In this document: positions 31,620 through 41,246 of the stretch, piece by piece
Layout of the letters: each line of letters opens with the position of its first letter
How positions within the stretch are numbered: position 1 is the stretch's first letter
Assembly: GCF_014653215.1 (NCBI RefSeq)
Contig: NZ_BNAI01000004.1
Span: forward strand, 1-64,000
Reading direction: 5' to 3'
DNA length: 64,000 bases
Source: Pseudolysinimonas yzui
GTDB lineage: Bacteria; Actinomycetota; Actinomycetes; Actinomycetales; Microbacteriaceae
The notes under the pieces: generated by a model
The model's database searches: none
What the model saw: only the letters and a program-made list of their open reading frames with translations
What the model was told of the DNA's origin: nothing
Made by a program: the position numbers and the translations under genes

Positions 31620-33031
31620 CAGGTGCTCCACCTAGTTCCGTCGGGGCCGTCTTCGAGGGTGATCCCCGCAGCGGCCAGGGTGTCGCGAACCGAGTCGGCC
31701 GCGGCGAAATCTTTGGCTGACCGGGCGGCTTCGCGCTGCCCGATCAGGTGCTCGACGAGCGCGCCGAGCGTGGCATCCGCTCCCCCGCCGTTCTCGGACG
31801 CCCACTCCGGCGCTGCGGGGTCGAGGCCCAGCACGCCGAGCATCGCGACCACCTCGGCCCGCAGGCGGGCGGCGAGCGCGACATCCTTCGCGTCGAGGGC
31901 GGCGTTGCCCTGCCGCACCGCCTCATGCAGCACGCCGAGCGCCTGCGGAACGCCGAGGTCGTCATCCATCGCGGTGGCGAAAGCGTCGGGCACCGGCAGC
32001 ACGCCGGTCTGCTCGACCTCGGGCGTCGCCTCGACGGCCCGGGCGACCCGGTCGAGGAAGCCCTCGATGCGGGTGAACGCCGCCTCGGCCTCGACGAGCG
32101 ACCCCTCGTGGTAGTCGATCGTCGACCGGTAGTGCGCACTGCCCAGGTAGTAGCGCACGACGATCGGCCGGGCGAGGCTGAGGAACTCGGCGGCGTAGAT
32201 CGAGTTGCCGAGCGACTTCGACATCTTCTGGCCCTCGACCACGACGAGCCCGTTGTGCACCCAGTGGGTCGCGAACGCATCCCCCGCGGCCGTGGACTGC
32301 GCGAGCTCGTTCTCGTGGTGCGGGAAGCGCAGGTCGAGCCCGCCCCCGTGGATGTCGAACGCCGCGCCGAGGTAACGCCGCGACATCGCTGAGCACTCGA
32401 TGTGCCATCCCGGGCGCCCCGGACCCCAGGGCGAGTTCCACGACGCAGAGTCGGGTTCCCCGGCCTTGGTGCCCTTCCAGAGGGCGAAGTCGCGGGGGTC
32501 GCGCTTGCCGCGCGTCTCGGCGTCGGCGCTCGCCTCCATGTCGTCGGGGCGCTGGTTGGTGAGCGCTCCGTACTCCGGCCAGGTCGTGACGGCGAAGAAC
32601 ACGTCGCCCGTGCCGTCGTCGGCGACGTAGGCGTGCCCCTTGTCGATGAGGTCGGCGATCAGCTCCTGCATCCCGGGAATGCTCGCGGTCGCGCGCGGCT
32701 CGTACGTCGGCGGCAGGATGCCGAGCGCGTTGTACCCGCGCGTGAACTCCAATTCGACGCGGTAGGCGACCGCCCACCACGGCTCGCGGTCGCTCGCGTT
32801 CACGAGCACCTTGTCGTCGATGTCGGTGACGTTGCGCACGAAGGTGACGTCGAGTCCGCGGTAGGTGAACCAGCGGCGCCACAGGTCGTAGGCGAGGGCG
32901 CTGCGCAGGTGCCCGATGTGCGGGCTCGACTGCACGGTAGGCCCGCAGACGTACATCCCGACCTTGCCCGCTTCGAGCGGAGCGAAGTCGACGAGGCCTC
33001 TCGCCTTCGTGTCGTACAGCCGGATGGTCAC
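31619..33031 (-). CDS. cysS: Cysteinyl-tRNA synthetase
   Basis: A 470-residue class I synthetase of normal length. Signatures: the zinc cysteine in YVCGPTVQSSPHIGHLRS with the HIGH motif, the second zinc site in WHIECSAMS...HHENE, and KMSKSLGNS for ATP binding. It charges tRNA-Cys. The relative MshC of mycothiol synthesis was considered, but length, the C-terminal anticodon-side domain and linkage to rlmB fit CysS. Part of the order carD-ispDF-cysS-rlmB known from mycobacteria, here with one opposite-strand gene inserted. Confidence 0.96.
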   Translation of the reverse strand: MTIRLYDTKARGLVDFAPLEAGKVGMYVCGPTVQSSPHIGHLRSALAYDLWRRWFTYRGLDVTFVRNVTDIDDKVLVNASDREPWWAVAYRVELEFTRGYNALGILPPTYEPRATASIPGMQELIADLIDKGHAYVADDGTGDVFFAVTTWPEYGALTNQRPDDMEASADAETRGKRDPRDFALWKGTKAGEPDSASWNSPWGPGRPGWHIECSAMSRRYLGAAFDIHGGGLDLRFPHHENELAQSTAAGDAFATHWVHNGLVVVEGQKMSKSLGNSIYAAEFLSLARPIVVRYYLGSAHYRSTIDYHEGSLVEAEAAFTRIEGFLDRVARAVEATPEVEQTGVLPVPDAFATAMDDDLGVPQALGVLHEAVRQGNAALDAKDVALAARLRAEVVAMLGVLGLDPAAPEWASENGGGADATLGALVEHLIGQREAARSAKDFAAADSVRDTLAAAGITLEDGPDGTRWST

Positions 33032-33067
33032 CCGTTGAGCTTAGGGCGCGCCTCTACGCTGTTACCC

Positions 33068-33544
33068 GTGTCCCACCTCGTCTTCCGCATCGATGACCTG
33101 AGCGGGGGCCCGACCCGCGAACTCGTCGCCCACCACCTCGTCGGGATGCACGCCTCCAGTCCCGCCGAGAGCGTCTTCGCCCTCGACGTCGACGGGCTGC
33201 GGCATCCGGACGTGACGTTCTGGTCGGGATGGCGGGGCGAGCACCTCGTCGCGATCGGCGCGTTGAAGCAACTCGACGAGACGTCGGGCGAGCTCAAGTC
33301 GATGCGGGTCGCCGACACCCACCTCGGAACCGGCGCCGGTCGCGCGATGCTGCAACACCTGATCGCCGAGGCCCGCCGCCGCGGGATGCGCACGCTGTGG
33401 CTCGAAACCGGCAGCACCGACGACTTCCAGCCCGCACTCCGGCTCTACGCGAGCGAAGGCTTCGTCGAGTGCGGCCCGTTCGGCGACTACCCGGAGAACC
33501 CCTTCTCGGTCTTCATGACCCTTCCCCTCTCGGTGGTCGAGTAG
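33068..33544 (+). CDS. GNAT-family N-acetyltransferase
   Basis: A 158-residue GCN5-type acetyltransferase: the acetyl-CoA pyrophosphate loop appears as HLGTGAGRAMLQHLI and the C-terminal part LWLETGSTDDFQPALRLYASEGF is typical. The acceptor is unknown. GTG at 33068 has no ribosome site; TACGCT at 33055-33060 would start transcription at the GTG, so the message seems leaderless. The final codons and stop (VVE*) come from a dispersed repeat at 33534. Confidence 0.85.
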   Translation: MSHLVFRIDDLSGGPTRELVAHHLVGMHASSPAESVFALDVDGLRHPDVTFWSGWRGEHLVAIGALKQLDETSGELKSMRVADTHLGTGAGRAMLQHLIAEARRRGMRTLWLETGSTDDFQPALRLYASEGFVECGPFGDYPENPFSVFMTLPLSVVE

Positions 33545-33571
33545 CGCCGGAGGCGCGTGTCGAGACCTCAG
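33534..33571. repeat. Dispersed palindromic repeat, single copy
   Basis: TGGTCGAGTAGCGCCGGAGG then CGCGTGTCGAGACC. The same unit, in inverted pairs, is found at 62650-62731. Such units are frequent between genes in Microbacteriaceae genomes. Here it overlaps the end of the acetyltransferase gene and touches the end of ispDF, so it sits at a convergent junction and may help terminate transcription. Confidence 0.65.
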
Positions 33572-34731
33572 GCGGATGCCGACAGCAGCGCGGTCGCGAT
33601 CGCCGCGATCCCCTCGCCTCGCCCGGTGAACCCGAGGCCGTCGGTCGTGGTCGCCCCGATCGTGACGGGCGCACCCACGAGCGCGCTGAGCCGCGCCTCC
33701 AACTCGGAACGTCGCGGCGCGATCTTCGGCCGAACGGCGACGACCTGCACGACCACGTTGACGACGGCGAACCCTGCGCCCGAGACGAGGGCGAGCGTCT
33801 CGCGTACGAACACCTCACTTGCGGCGCCGGCGAATCGCGGATCGTTCGTGCCGAAGCGGCTTCCGAGGTCGCCGAGCCCCGCCGCCGAGAGCAGGGCGTC
33901 GCAGATCGCGTGCAGCACCGCATCCCCGTCGCTGTGTCCAGCGAGACCGGGTTCGTCGGTCCAGTACAGGCCGCCCAGCCAGAGCGGCGCCGTCTCGTCG
34001 TAGGCGTGGACGTCGATTCCGACGCCGGTGCGCAGCCCCGCCGTCTGCGCGCCCAGCACGTTCTCGGCGCGACGCAGATCCCACGCCGTGGTGATCTTGA
34101 ACGCACGGGCCTCGCCCTCGACGACGCTCACCCGCCCGCCGTGCGCCGCGAACAGCGCGGCGTCGTCGGTGTGTTCGTCGGTCGCGCTCGCGTAGGCCGC
34201 CTCGAGGTCCGCACGCGGGAAGCCCTGCGGGGTCTGCACGTGCACGAGGTCGCTGCGGTCGACGGTGCCCTGCACCACGGCATCCGGCCCCACCCGCTTG
34301 ACGGTGTCGGTGACCGGCAGCGCCGGGATGACGCCGGCCCCCGTCGTGCGCACCGCCCGGGCGACGCGGTCGATGAGCGCCGACGGGGTGAGAGCGCGCG
34401 CGGCGTCGTGCACGAGCACCGTGTCGACCTCCGCCGACAGGGCCGCGAGCCCCGCCGCCACGGAGGCCTGGCGCGTCGATCCCCCGGCGACGACCGTGAT
34501 CGCGCCGGATGCCCCACCCGCGACGCGCTCCGCGATGGTGCGCGCGGCCTTGACGTGCGACTCGGGCGCCACGACGACGACCTGGGCGGGTTCGACGGAG
34601 TCGAACACCCCCCGAAGCGCGCGCTCGAGGATCGGCACACCGCGGAGCGCCACGAACGCCTTCGGCTCGGCGCCGCCGAGGCGCGCACCGCTGCCGGCGG
34701 CGACGACGACGATCCCGAGCGTCGGGGTCAT
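33568..34731 (-). CDS. ispDF: Bifunctional IspD/IspF of the MEP isoprenoid pathway
   Basis: A 387-residue fusion. Residues 1-225 are IspD, MEP cytidylyltransferase (VVVAAGSGARLGG, VLVHDAARAL, QTPQGFPRADLEAAY). Residues about 232-387 are IspF, MEcPP synthase (GVGIDVHAYDE with zinc ligands, GHSDGDAVLHAICDALL, ATTTDGLGFTGRGEGI). Together they do two steps towards isopentenyl diphosphate. The fusion is known in several actinobacteria and alphaproteobacteria. It lies 13 bases after carD in the same direction. Confidence 0.96.
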   Translation of the reverse strand: MTPTLGIVVVAAGSGARLGGAEPKAFVALRGVPILERALRGVFDSVEPAQVVVVAPESHVKAARTIAERVAGGASGAITVVAGGSTRQASVAAGLAALSAEVDTVLVHDAARALTPSALIDRVARAVRTTGAGVIPALPVTDTVKRVGPDAVVQGTVDRSDLVHVQTPQGFPRADLEAAYASATDEHTDDAALFAAHGGRVSVVEGEARAFKITTAWDLRRAENVLGAQTAGLRTGVGIDVHAYDETAPLWLGGLYWTDEPGLAGHSDGDAVLHAICDALLSAAGLGDLGSRFGTNDPRFAGAASEVFVRETLALVSGAGFAVVNVVVQVVAVRPKIAPRRSELEARLSALVGAPVTIGATTTDGLGFTGRGEGIAAIATALLSASA

Positions 34732-34744
34732 GCCGAAGCGACCG

Positions 34745-35227
34745 CTAGGAGGCGAGGACCTCGTCGAGAACCGTCGAGGCCTTCTCTTCGTCGGTCTTCT
34801 CGGCGAGCGCCAGTTCGGAGATCAGGATCTGGCGGGCCTTCGCGAGCATCCGCTTCTCACCCGCCGACAGACCGCGGTCCTGGTCACGACGCCAGAGGTC
34901 GCGCACGACCTCGGACACCTTGATGACGTCACCCGACGCGAGCTTCTCGAGGTTGGCCTTGTAGCGACGGCTCCAGTTGGTGGGCTCTTCGGTGAACGGG
35001 GCGCGGAGCACCTCGAACACTCGGTCGAGCCCCTCCTTGCCGATCACGTCACGCACGCCGACGAGGTCGACGTTGTCGGCGGGGACCTCGATGGTCAGAT
35101 CGCCCTGGGTGACGTTGAGCTTCAGGTACAGCTTCTCCTCGCCACGGATGACGCGGTTCTTGACCTCGATGATCGTCGCGGCGCCATGGTGGGGGTAAAC
35201 GACGGTTTCGCCGACCTCAAAAAGCAT
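34745..35227 (-). CDS. carD: CarD, RNA polymerase-binding transcription regulator
   Basis: A 160-residue protein of standard length. The N-terminal RNA-polymerase-interaction domain begins [19 protein letters not shown], and the C-terminal helical DNA-binding domain includes [22 protein letters not shown] with the tryptophan that wedges into the open promoter. It stabilises open complexes, notably at rRNA promoters. ATG at 35227 follows GGAAGGA. It is the first gene of the ispDF unit. Confidence 0.96.
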   Translation of the reverse strand: MLFEVGETVVYPHHGAATIIEVKNRVIRGEEKLYLKLNVTQGDLTIEVPADNVDLVGVRDVIGKEGLDRVFEVLRAPFTEEPTNWSRRYKANLEKLASGDVIKVSEVVRDLWRRDQDRGLSAGEKRMLAKARQILISELALAEKTDEEKASTVLDEVLAS

Positions 35228-35358
35228 GGAGTTGTTCCTTCCGCAGACTGGCCAGTCTACCACGGGGAACCGGGGGTAAGCCTGGCCTAACTCCGACCTC
35301 GCGCTCTGTCGCCGCTAGGCTGGGGAAGCTCGTGAAGATAGAGACCGGAAGGGTCGCA

Positions 35359-35886
35359 GTGAGAGTTCGTACCGGGGCTTCGATCGCCACCGCCATCGCC
35401 CTCGTGGTGGGCCTGAGTGCCTGCAGCTTCGCCTTCCCGCAGACGCAGAAGCCCTACGACGCCAGCGACGGCGTGAGTGTGACGGTCGGCGACGTCAAGG
35501 TGCTCAACGCGATCGTGTTCACCGAAGACGGCGAAGACGGCAACTTCTCGGCAACCGCCGCCAACTCCGGCGACAGCGACATCGACCTGACCCTCCAGTA
35601 CGTGTCGGGCGGCGAGAAGGTCAACGTCGAGCTCGAGGTCCCCGCCGGCGAGACGGTGCGGTTCGGCAGCGAGGGCGACCAGGTCTTCCTGCCCGGCATC
35701 GACACGAACGCCGGGTCGCTGCTGACGATCTACGTGCAATACGGCGACCGTCCGGGCAAGCAGATCGACGTGCCGGTTCTCGACGTCGCGCTCGGCGAGT
35801 ACGACGGCCTGCTGCCGACCCCGACTCCCACGCCGACCCCGACGGTCACCGCGACCCCGGAACCGACGCCGAGCCCGACCCCGTAA
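35359..35886 (+). CDS. Secreted lipoprotein with Thr/Pro-rich tail
   Basis: A 175-residue lipoprotein of unknown function. Signal peptide VRTGASIATAIALVVGLSAC with lipobox LSAC, a beta-rich domain of about 110 residues (YDASDGVSVTVGDVKVLNA...), and a tail of TP/PTP repeats that probably spans the wall. I chose GTG 35359, which has GGAAGGG just before it, over GTG 35332. The gene is read away from carD and converges on the regulator at 35896. I know similar proteins next to carD or the phosphate sensor genes in this family, without a role. Confidence 0.75.
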   Translation: MRVRTGASIATAIALVVGLSACSFAFPQTQKPYDASDGVSVTVGDVKVLNAIVFTEDGEDGNFSATAANSGDSDIDLTLQYVSGGEKVNVELEVPAGETVRFGSEGDQVFLPGIDTNAGSLLTIYVQYGDRPGKQIDVPVLDVALGEYDGLLPTPTPTPTPTVTATPEPTPSPTP

Positions 35887-35895
35887 CCGTTTCGG

Positions 35896-36572
<677 letters not shown>

Positions 36573-36576
<4 letters not shown>

Positions 36577-37733
36577 GTGGTGGCTCCGAGGGTGGTGGCG
36601 ACGGCCGGCGTGTTGACGGCCTCGGGCAGGCGGATGGTGAAGGTCGACCCGCTGCCGGCGTGCGACCAGACCCGCACGTCACCACCGTGGTTCTGCACGA
36701 CGTGCTTGACGATCGCGAGGCCCAGGCCGGTGCCGCCGGTGTTGCGGCTGCGGGCGGAATCGACGCGGAAGAAGCGCTCGAACACCCGCTCGCGTTCGGC
36801 TTCGGGAATGCCGACCCCCTGATCGGTGACGGCGATCTCGACGACCCCGTCGGCGTGGCTGACGCCGATGCCGACCCGCGAGTTGTCGGGCGAGTACTGG
36901 ATGGCGTTGGCGACGAGGTTGTGCACGGCGGTGACGAGCATGCCGGCATCCCCGAACACCTCGGTGCCGGCGTCGCCCCCGGAGACCAACGCGATGCCGT
37001 GCTTCTCGGCGGCGACCCGGTTGCGGTCGACGGCCTGCGCGATGACGGCGTCGATGTCGACCACCGCGGCCTCCTGCAGCACATCGGATGCCTGGAGACG
37101 GCTCAACTCGATGATCTCGTGGGTCGTGCGGGCCAGCCGCTCCGCTTCGATCGAGAGCCGCTTCGCGAACCGCTTGACCTCATCCGGTTCGTTCGACGCC
37201 TGCTCCAGCGCCTCGGCGAGCAGGCTCACCGCGCCGATCGGTGTCTTCAGTTCGTGACTCACGTTCGCCACGAAGTCGCGGCGCACCTCTTCGAGGCGAT
37301 ACGACTCGGTGCGGTCTTCGGCGAGCACGAGCACGAAGCGGGTGCCGAGTCGGGCCACGCGCACGAAGACATAGATGGATGCCTCGCCGAACGGCCCGCG
37401 CGAGAGGTGCAGCTCTTTGCCGATCGGCTCGCCGTCGCGGCGCACCTGATCCACGAGCGCGACGAGTTCGGGATGCATGAGCGCCTGGTTCCAGACCAGG
37501 CCGAAGGCGAGCGCACCCGTCGAGGCCTTGAGCACGTTGTTCGAGGCGTCGAGCACGATGCCGGCCGATTCGAGCGAATCGATGACCTCGTCCGCGCCTT
37601 CCGGCACCGTCGGCGTCACGACGGCGACCGCTCGCTGACCGCGTCGATGTGCCGCCACGATCGCGGCAGCCGAGCCGGCCCCCAGGAGGAATCCGAACGC
37701 GATCGCGACCGGCACGAGCCAGGCCTGGTCCAT
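36573..37733 (-). CDS. senX3: SenX3/PhoR-type phosphate sensor histidine kinase
   Basis: A 386-residue kinase with one clear N-terminal membrane helix (LVPVAIAFGFLLGAGSAAAIVAA), a degenerate PAS-like region (about 45-150), the HisKA box FVANVSHELKTPIGAVSLL with the phosphorylated histidine, and the ATPase boxes NLVANAIQYSPDN, DQGVGIP and GGTGLGLAIVK. With no sizeable outside domain it likely reads phosphate indirectly through the Pst transporter and PhoU, which is encoded divergently 169 bases away. Confidence 0.9.
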
Positions 37734-37806
37734 GCGACTAGATTAGGGCGCACCGGGAACCCGCCATCGGGTGGATCCCCGGTGATCCGGGCCCCGGCCG
37801 CGGAAA

Positions 37807-37839
37807 GTTCAGGCGTCCGACACCGGACGTTAACCTGAT
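37807..37839. promoter_or_regulatory. PHO-box-like repeats between senX3 and phoU
   Basis: GTTCAGGCGTC (37807-37817) and GTTAACCTGAT (37829-37839) stand exactly 22 bases apart, two turns of the 11-base unit that PhoP/RegX3-type regulators recognise. The middle unit is poor. Likely controls phoU and perhaps senX3. Confidence 0.5.
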
Positions 37840-37902
37840 GCGGGCAGCGTGGCCTGCGTTCGGGCGGTTCGATGCTGCCCGCGAAACGAGAGGACGTGCA
37901 GG

Positions 37903-38556
37903 ATGCGCGAGGTGTTCCAGCAGGAGCTGCGAGAGGTGCAGGACCGGCTGGTCGAGATCGCGTCCCTCGTGACCGAGTCGATCGAGAAGGCGACGCAGGC
38001 GTTTAACGAGTCGAACGTCACCTTGGCAGAGACGGTCATCGCCGACGACGACAAGATCGACGCCGCCGCCTACGAGCTCGACGAGCTCGCGATCCAGATC
38101 CTCGCCCGCCAGCAGCCGGTCGCCCGCGACCTGCGCATCGTGGTGAGCGCGCTGCGCATCAGCGCGTCGCTGGAGCGGATGGGCGACATGTCGACCCACA
38201 TCTCGCAGCTCGCGCGCTACCGCTTCCCCGAGAAGGTCGTGCCGAAGAAGCTGCGTCCGACGTTCGTCGAGATGGGCCGGCTCGACGTCGAGATCGCCCG
38301 CATGCTCACCGAGCTGCTGCGCACGCAGGACACCGCGATCGCCGAGGCGATCCGCAACGAAGACGACAAGGTCGACGCCCTGCACCTCTCGGTGTTCGAC
38401 ACGGTGCTCGGCGAGAGCTGGAAGGGCGAGGCGGTCGACACCGTCGACTCGACCCTCGCCTCGCGCTACCACGAGCGCTTCGCCGACCACGCCGTCTCGA
38501 TCGCCAAGAAGGTGCAGTACCTCGCGACAGGCGACTGGATCCCCAGCGACAGCTAG
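37903..38556 (+). CDS. phoU: PhoU phosphate signalling protein
   Basis: A 217-residue all-helical protein with two three-helix bundles, each with an acidic metal-binding motif (IADDDKIDAAAYELDELA and IRNEDDKVDALHLSVFDTV). PhoU connects the Pst transporter to the sensor kinase and restrains both when phosphate is plentiful. MREVFQQEL is the standard actinobacterial start, so ATG 37903 is chosen over an earlier frame opening. Confidence 0.95.
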   Translation: MREVFQQELREVQDRLVEIASLVTESIEKATQAFNESNVTLAETVIADDDKIDAAAYELDELAIQILARQQPVARDLRIVVSALRISASLERMGDMSTHISQLARYRFPEKVVPKKLRPTFVEMGRLDVEIARMLTELLRTQDTAIAEAIRNEDDKVDALHLSVFDTVLGESWKGEAVDTVDSTLASRYHERFADHAVSIAKKVQYLATGDWIPSDS

Positions 38557-38569
38557 TGAGTTCGGGCCA

Positions 38570-39313
38570 CTACTTCTTGCCCTGCGCGGCGACGGCGGCG
38601 GCTCCGGCGGCGGCGGCTTCGGGGTCGAGGTAGCGCGACGGCGCGGTGGGGCGGAAGGCGTCATCCAGCTCATACACGAGCGGGATGCCGGTGGGGATGT
38701 TGAGTTCCGCGATCTCGTCGTCGGGGATGCCGTCCAGGTGCTTCACGAGGGCGCGCAGCGAGTTGCCGTGGGCGGTGACGAGCACCGTCTTGCCGGCCGC
38801 GAGGTCCTTCGTGATGTCGGACTCCCAGTAGGGCAGCATCCGGTCGATCACGAGCTTCAGGCTCTCGGTGCGCGGGAACTCGGCATCCGGGATGTCGGCG
38901 TACCGCTCGTCGCCGAACTGCGACCATTCGGCGTCGTCGGCGAGCGGCGGGGGCGGCACGTCGAATGAGCGGCGCCAGGTCTTGAACTGCTCCTCGCCGT
39001 AGGTCGCGAGGGTCTTGGCCTTGTCGAGGCCCTGCAGCGAGCCGTAGTGGCGCTCGTTGAGACGCCACGACCGCTTCACCGGGATCCACAGCCGGTCGGC
39101 GACCTCGAGCGCGAGGTTCGCCGTCTGGATCGCCCGGGTGAGAACACTCGTGTAGAGGATCTGGGGCGCGAGGCCCGACTCGGCGAGCAGTTCGCCCGCG
39201 CGCTTGGCCTCGGTGACGCCCTGCTCCGAGAGGCGCACATCCACCCATCCGGTGAACAGGTTCTTCTGGTTCCAATCGGAGTTGCCGTGGCGGAGCAGGA
39301 TGAGGGTCGACAT
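38570..39313 (-). CDS. gpmA: 2,3-bisphosphoglycerate-dependent phosphoglycerate mutase
   Basis: A 247-residue glycolytic enzyme interconverting 3- and 2-phosphoglycerate. The phosphohistidine is in [12 protein letters not shown], followed by [15 protein letters not shown], the [12 protein letters not shown] glutamate region, and the second histidine in [14 protein letters not shown]. Length matches the family. It converges on phoU and is read away from the methyltransferase at 39346. Linkage of gpm with the senX3-regX3 system is conserved in mycobacteria. Confidence 0.96.
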   Translation of the reverse strand: MSTLILLRHGNSDWNQKNLFTGWVDVRLSEQGVTEAKRAGELLAESGLAPQILYTSVLTRAIQTANLALEVADRLWIPVKRSWRLNERHYGSLQGLDKAKTLATYGEEQFKTWRRSFDVPPPPLADDAEWSQFGDERYADIPDAEFPRTESLKLVIDRMLPYWESDITKDLAAGKTVLVTAHGNSLRALVKHLDGIPDDEIAELNIPTGIPLVYELDDAFRPTAPSRYLDPEAAAAGAAAVAAQGKK

Positions 39314-39345
39314 GGGCTCCAGCCTATCGACGGCAGAATCGAGGC

Positions 39346-40140
39346 ATGGATCGTCCCGTCGGCCGCATCACCCGCGGCACGACGAACGTCAACCGGCTGC
39401 GTCGCATCGACAGGTGGATCGCGGCGCAGCCGCAGCTCCGCCGCGCCGACGACCCGCTCGTGGTCGACCTCGGCTACGGCGCGAGCGCGACGACGACCCT
39501 CGAGCTGCGCGACCGGCTCGCCGCGGTGCGCCCCGACGTGAAGGTGATCGGCATCGAGATCGACCCGGAACGGGTGCGGGTGGCGTCGGCCGCGACGCGC
39601 GACGGCGTCGAGTTCCGGCTCGGCGGATTCGAGGTGCCGCTGCCGGAAGGGCGGCGGCCCGCCATCATCCGCGCCCTCAACGTGTTGCGCCAGTACGACG
39701 CCTCCGAGGTCGACGCGGCCTGGGCGACGATGTGCGCGCGGCTGCAGCCCGGCGGACTGCTCGTGGAGGGCACCTGCGACGAGATCGGCCGCGTCGCGTC
39801 CTGGGTGGGGCTCGCACCCGAAGGCCCGCGCACCTTCACGATCTCGCTGCGGCTCGCCGGCCTCGAGGCCCCGTCGATCGTCGCCGAGCGGCTGCCGAAG
39901 GCCCTCATCCACCGCAACGTCACGGGCGAACGCATCCACGATCTGCTCGCCACCCTCGACCGGTTGTGGGCGACCCACGCGCCGCTCGGCGTCTACGGTG
40001 CGCGGCAACGCTGGATGGCGGTGGTGGCTTCCTTGCGGCAGGCAGGCTGGCCGGTGCTCGGCACGCGAGCGCGGTGGCGTCTCGGCGAGGTCACCGTCGA
40101 CTGGGATGCCGTCGCGCCGGGCGGGACCGGAGGCCGCTAG
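39346..40140 (+). CDS. SAM-dependent methyltransferase-like protein
   Basis: A 264-residue protein with a class I methyltransferase core: [16 protein letters not shown] as motif I (about 44-59), [14 protein letters not shown] as the ribose-binding acidic strand, then [13 protein letters not shown] and [14 protein letters not shown]. The substrate is unknown. A start [20 protein letters not shown] is characteristic of an actinobacterial family found next to gpm or mshA genes. It overlaps the convergent FUSC gene by 4 bases. Confidence 0.8.
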   Translation: MDRPVGRITRGTTNVNRLRRIDRWIAAQPQLRRADDPLVVDLGYGASATTTLELRDRLAAVRPDVKVIGIEIDPERVRVASAATRDGVEFRLGGFEVPLPEGRRPAIIRALNVLRQYDASEVDAAWATMCARLQPGGLLVEGTCDEIGRVASWVGLAPEGPRTFTISLRLAGLEAPSIVAERLPKALIHRNVTGERIHDLLATLDRLWATHAPLGVYGARQRWMAVVASLRQAGWPVLGTRARWRLGEVTVDWDAVAPGGTGGR

Positions 40141-41246
40141 ATCGGCGGCAGCAGATCGCGGGCCTCGTCGTGCGGCATGCCCGTCCCGACGAGCAGGTCG
40201 ACGACGAGGGGACGCAGCAGCAGCAGGGCCGACGCGTCGGCGAGGCCGGCGTCGGGCATCAGCGTCGCCGGGTCGAGGCGCCGGGCGAGGTCGGTCAGCA
40301 CCGATCGTGAGGCGCCCGCGGCTTGCGGATCCCGTAACTCCTCGCCGAGCATCCGCACCCCGGTCGCGACCGTCGCGAGGGCGTCGGCGAGTCCCGCGCG
40401 CGGGATGCCGTCACGCACCAGATAGGTGCACCGACGGGCGATCATGCGCAGATGCCGCGTGGCGAAGTCGACGGCGTCGACCGCTCGGGCGTTCCGTCGC
40501 AGCTCGGGGAGTCGGCCACGCAGGAACGGAGAGATGCGCGCCACGGCGATCGCCGTGTCGAGCGACTGCTTCCACGCGTCGAACAGCGGCGCGGCCCGAC
40601 GCAGGCGGGAGAGCGCGAGTTCGCCCGCCGCCTCGTCGGCGTCGCGCAACGACCGGGCGATCGCCTCGGTCGACTCGGTGATCACCGCGAAGATCGCCTG
40701 GCGGTCGCGTGCCGCGGTGCGGCCGGGATCGCGGGGGATCAGGGCGGTGACCAGCAACGCGACGACGCCCGCGATGACGGCGTCGAGAGTGCGTTCGAAC
40801 GAGCCATCCCCGGCGGGCAACAGCATCACGATCGCCGACGGAATCGCCGACGCGACGGCGAACTGCGGGTTCGGTGAGACGAACCGCCCGACGACGAAGA
40901 CGACGAGCAGGACGACCGCGAGCTGCCAGACGCCGCGACCGACCAGCAGCGCGATCGCCTCGCTCACCGCGACCCCGACGGCGATCCCGATCAGGCTCTC
41001 CGCGACCCGGCGGGGACGGGCGTCGCGGGTGAGTCCGAGTGACGTGATGGTCACCGTCACGGCCAGCATCGGGTACTGGTGGCCGAGCAGCCAGTGGGTG
41101 ATCGAGTACGCGATCACGACGGCGACGGTGATCTGGATGATCGCGGGCAGCGAGCTCCAGACCCGGTCGCCGCCATCGCGCAGGCGGGTCCGCATCGCGA
41201 TGCGGCGCTCCAGCCGGCGGAGGCCGCCGTCGTCGGACGCGGTCAT
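40137..41246 (-). CDS. FUSC-family membrane protein
   Basis: A 369-residue protein with about six membrane helices in its first half (IIQITVAVVIAYSITHWLL, YPMLAVTVTITSLGL, LIGIAVGVAVSEAIALLVG, LAVVLLVVFVVGRFV and others) and a soluble helical second half. This matches the FUSC/aromatic-acid-exporter-like group (AaeB, YccS), proposed to move aromatic acids outward. No substrate evidence here. It overlaps the YgfZ gene start side by 4 bases, so the two are probably co-translated. Confidence 0.8.
   Translation of the reverse strand: MTASDDGGLRRLERRIAMRTRLRDGGDRVWSSLPAIIQITVAVVIAYSITHWLLGHQYPMLAVTVTITSLGLTRDARPRRVAESLIGIAVGVAVSEAIALLVGRGVWQLAVVLLVVFVVGRFVSPNPQFAVASAIPSAIVMLLPAGDGSFERTLDAVIAGVVALLVTALIPRDPGRTAARDRQAIFAVITESTEAIARSLRDADEAAGELALSRLRRAAPLFDAWKQSLDTAIAVARISPFLRGRLPELRRNARAVDAVDFATRHLRMIARRCTYLVRDGIPRAGLADALATVATGVRMLGEELRDPQAAGASRSVLTDLARRLDPATLMPDAGLADASALLLLRPLVVDLLVGTGMPHDEARDLLPPI

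Noticed and set aside
31619-33031. MshC (mycothiol synthesis) instead of CysS
   Set aside because: Length of 470 residues, intact C-terminal domain and the rlmB partner fit CysS.
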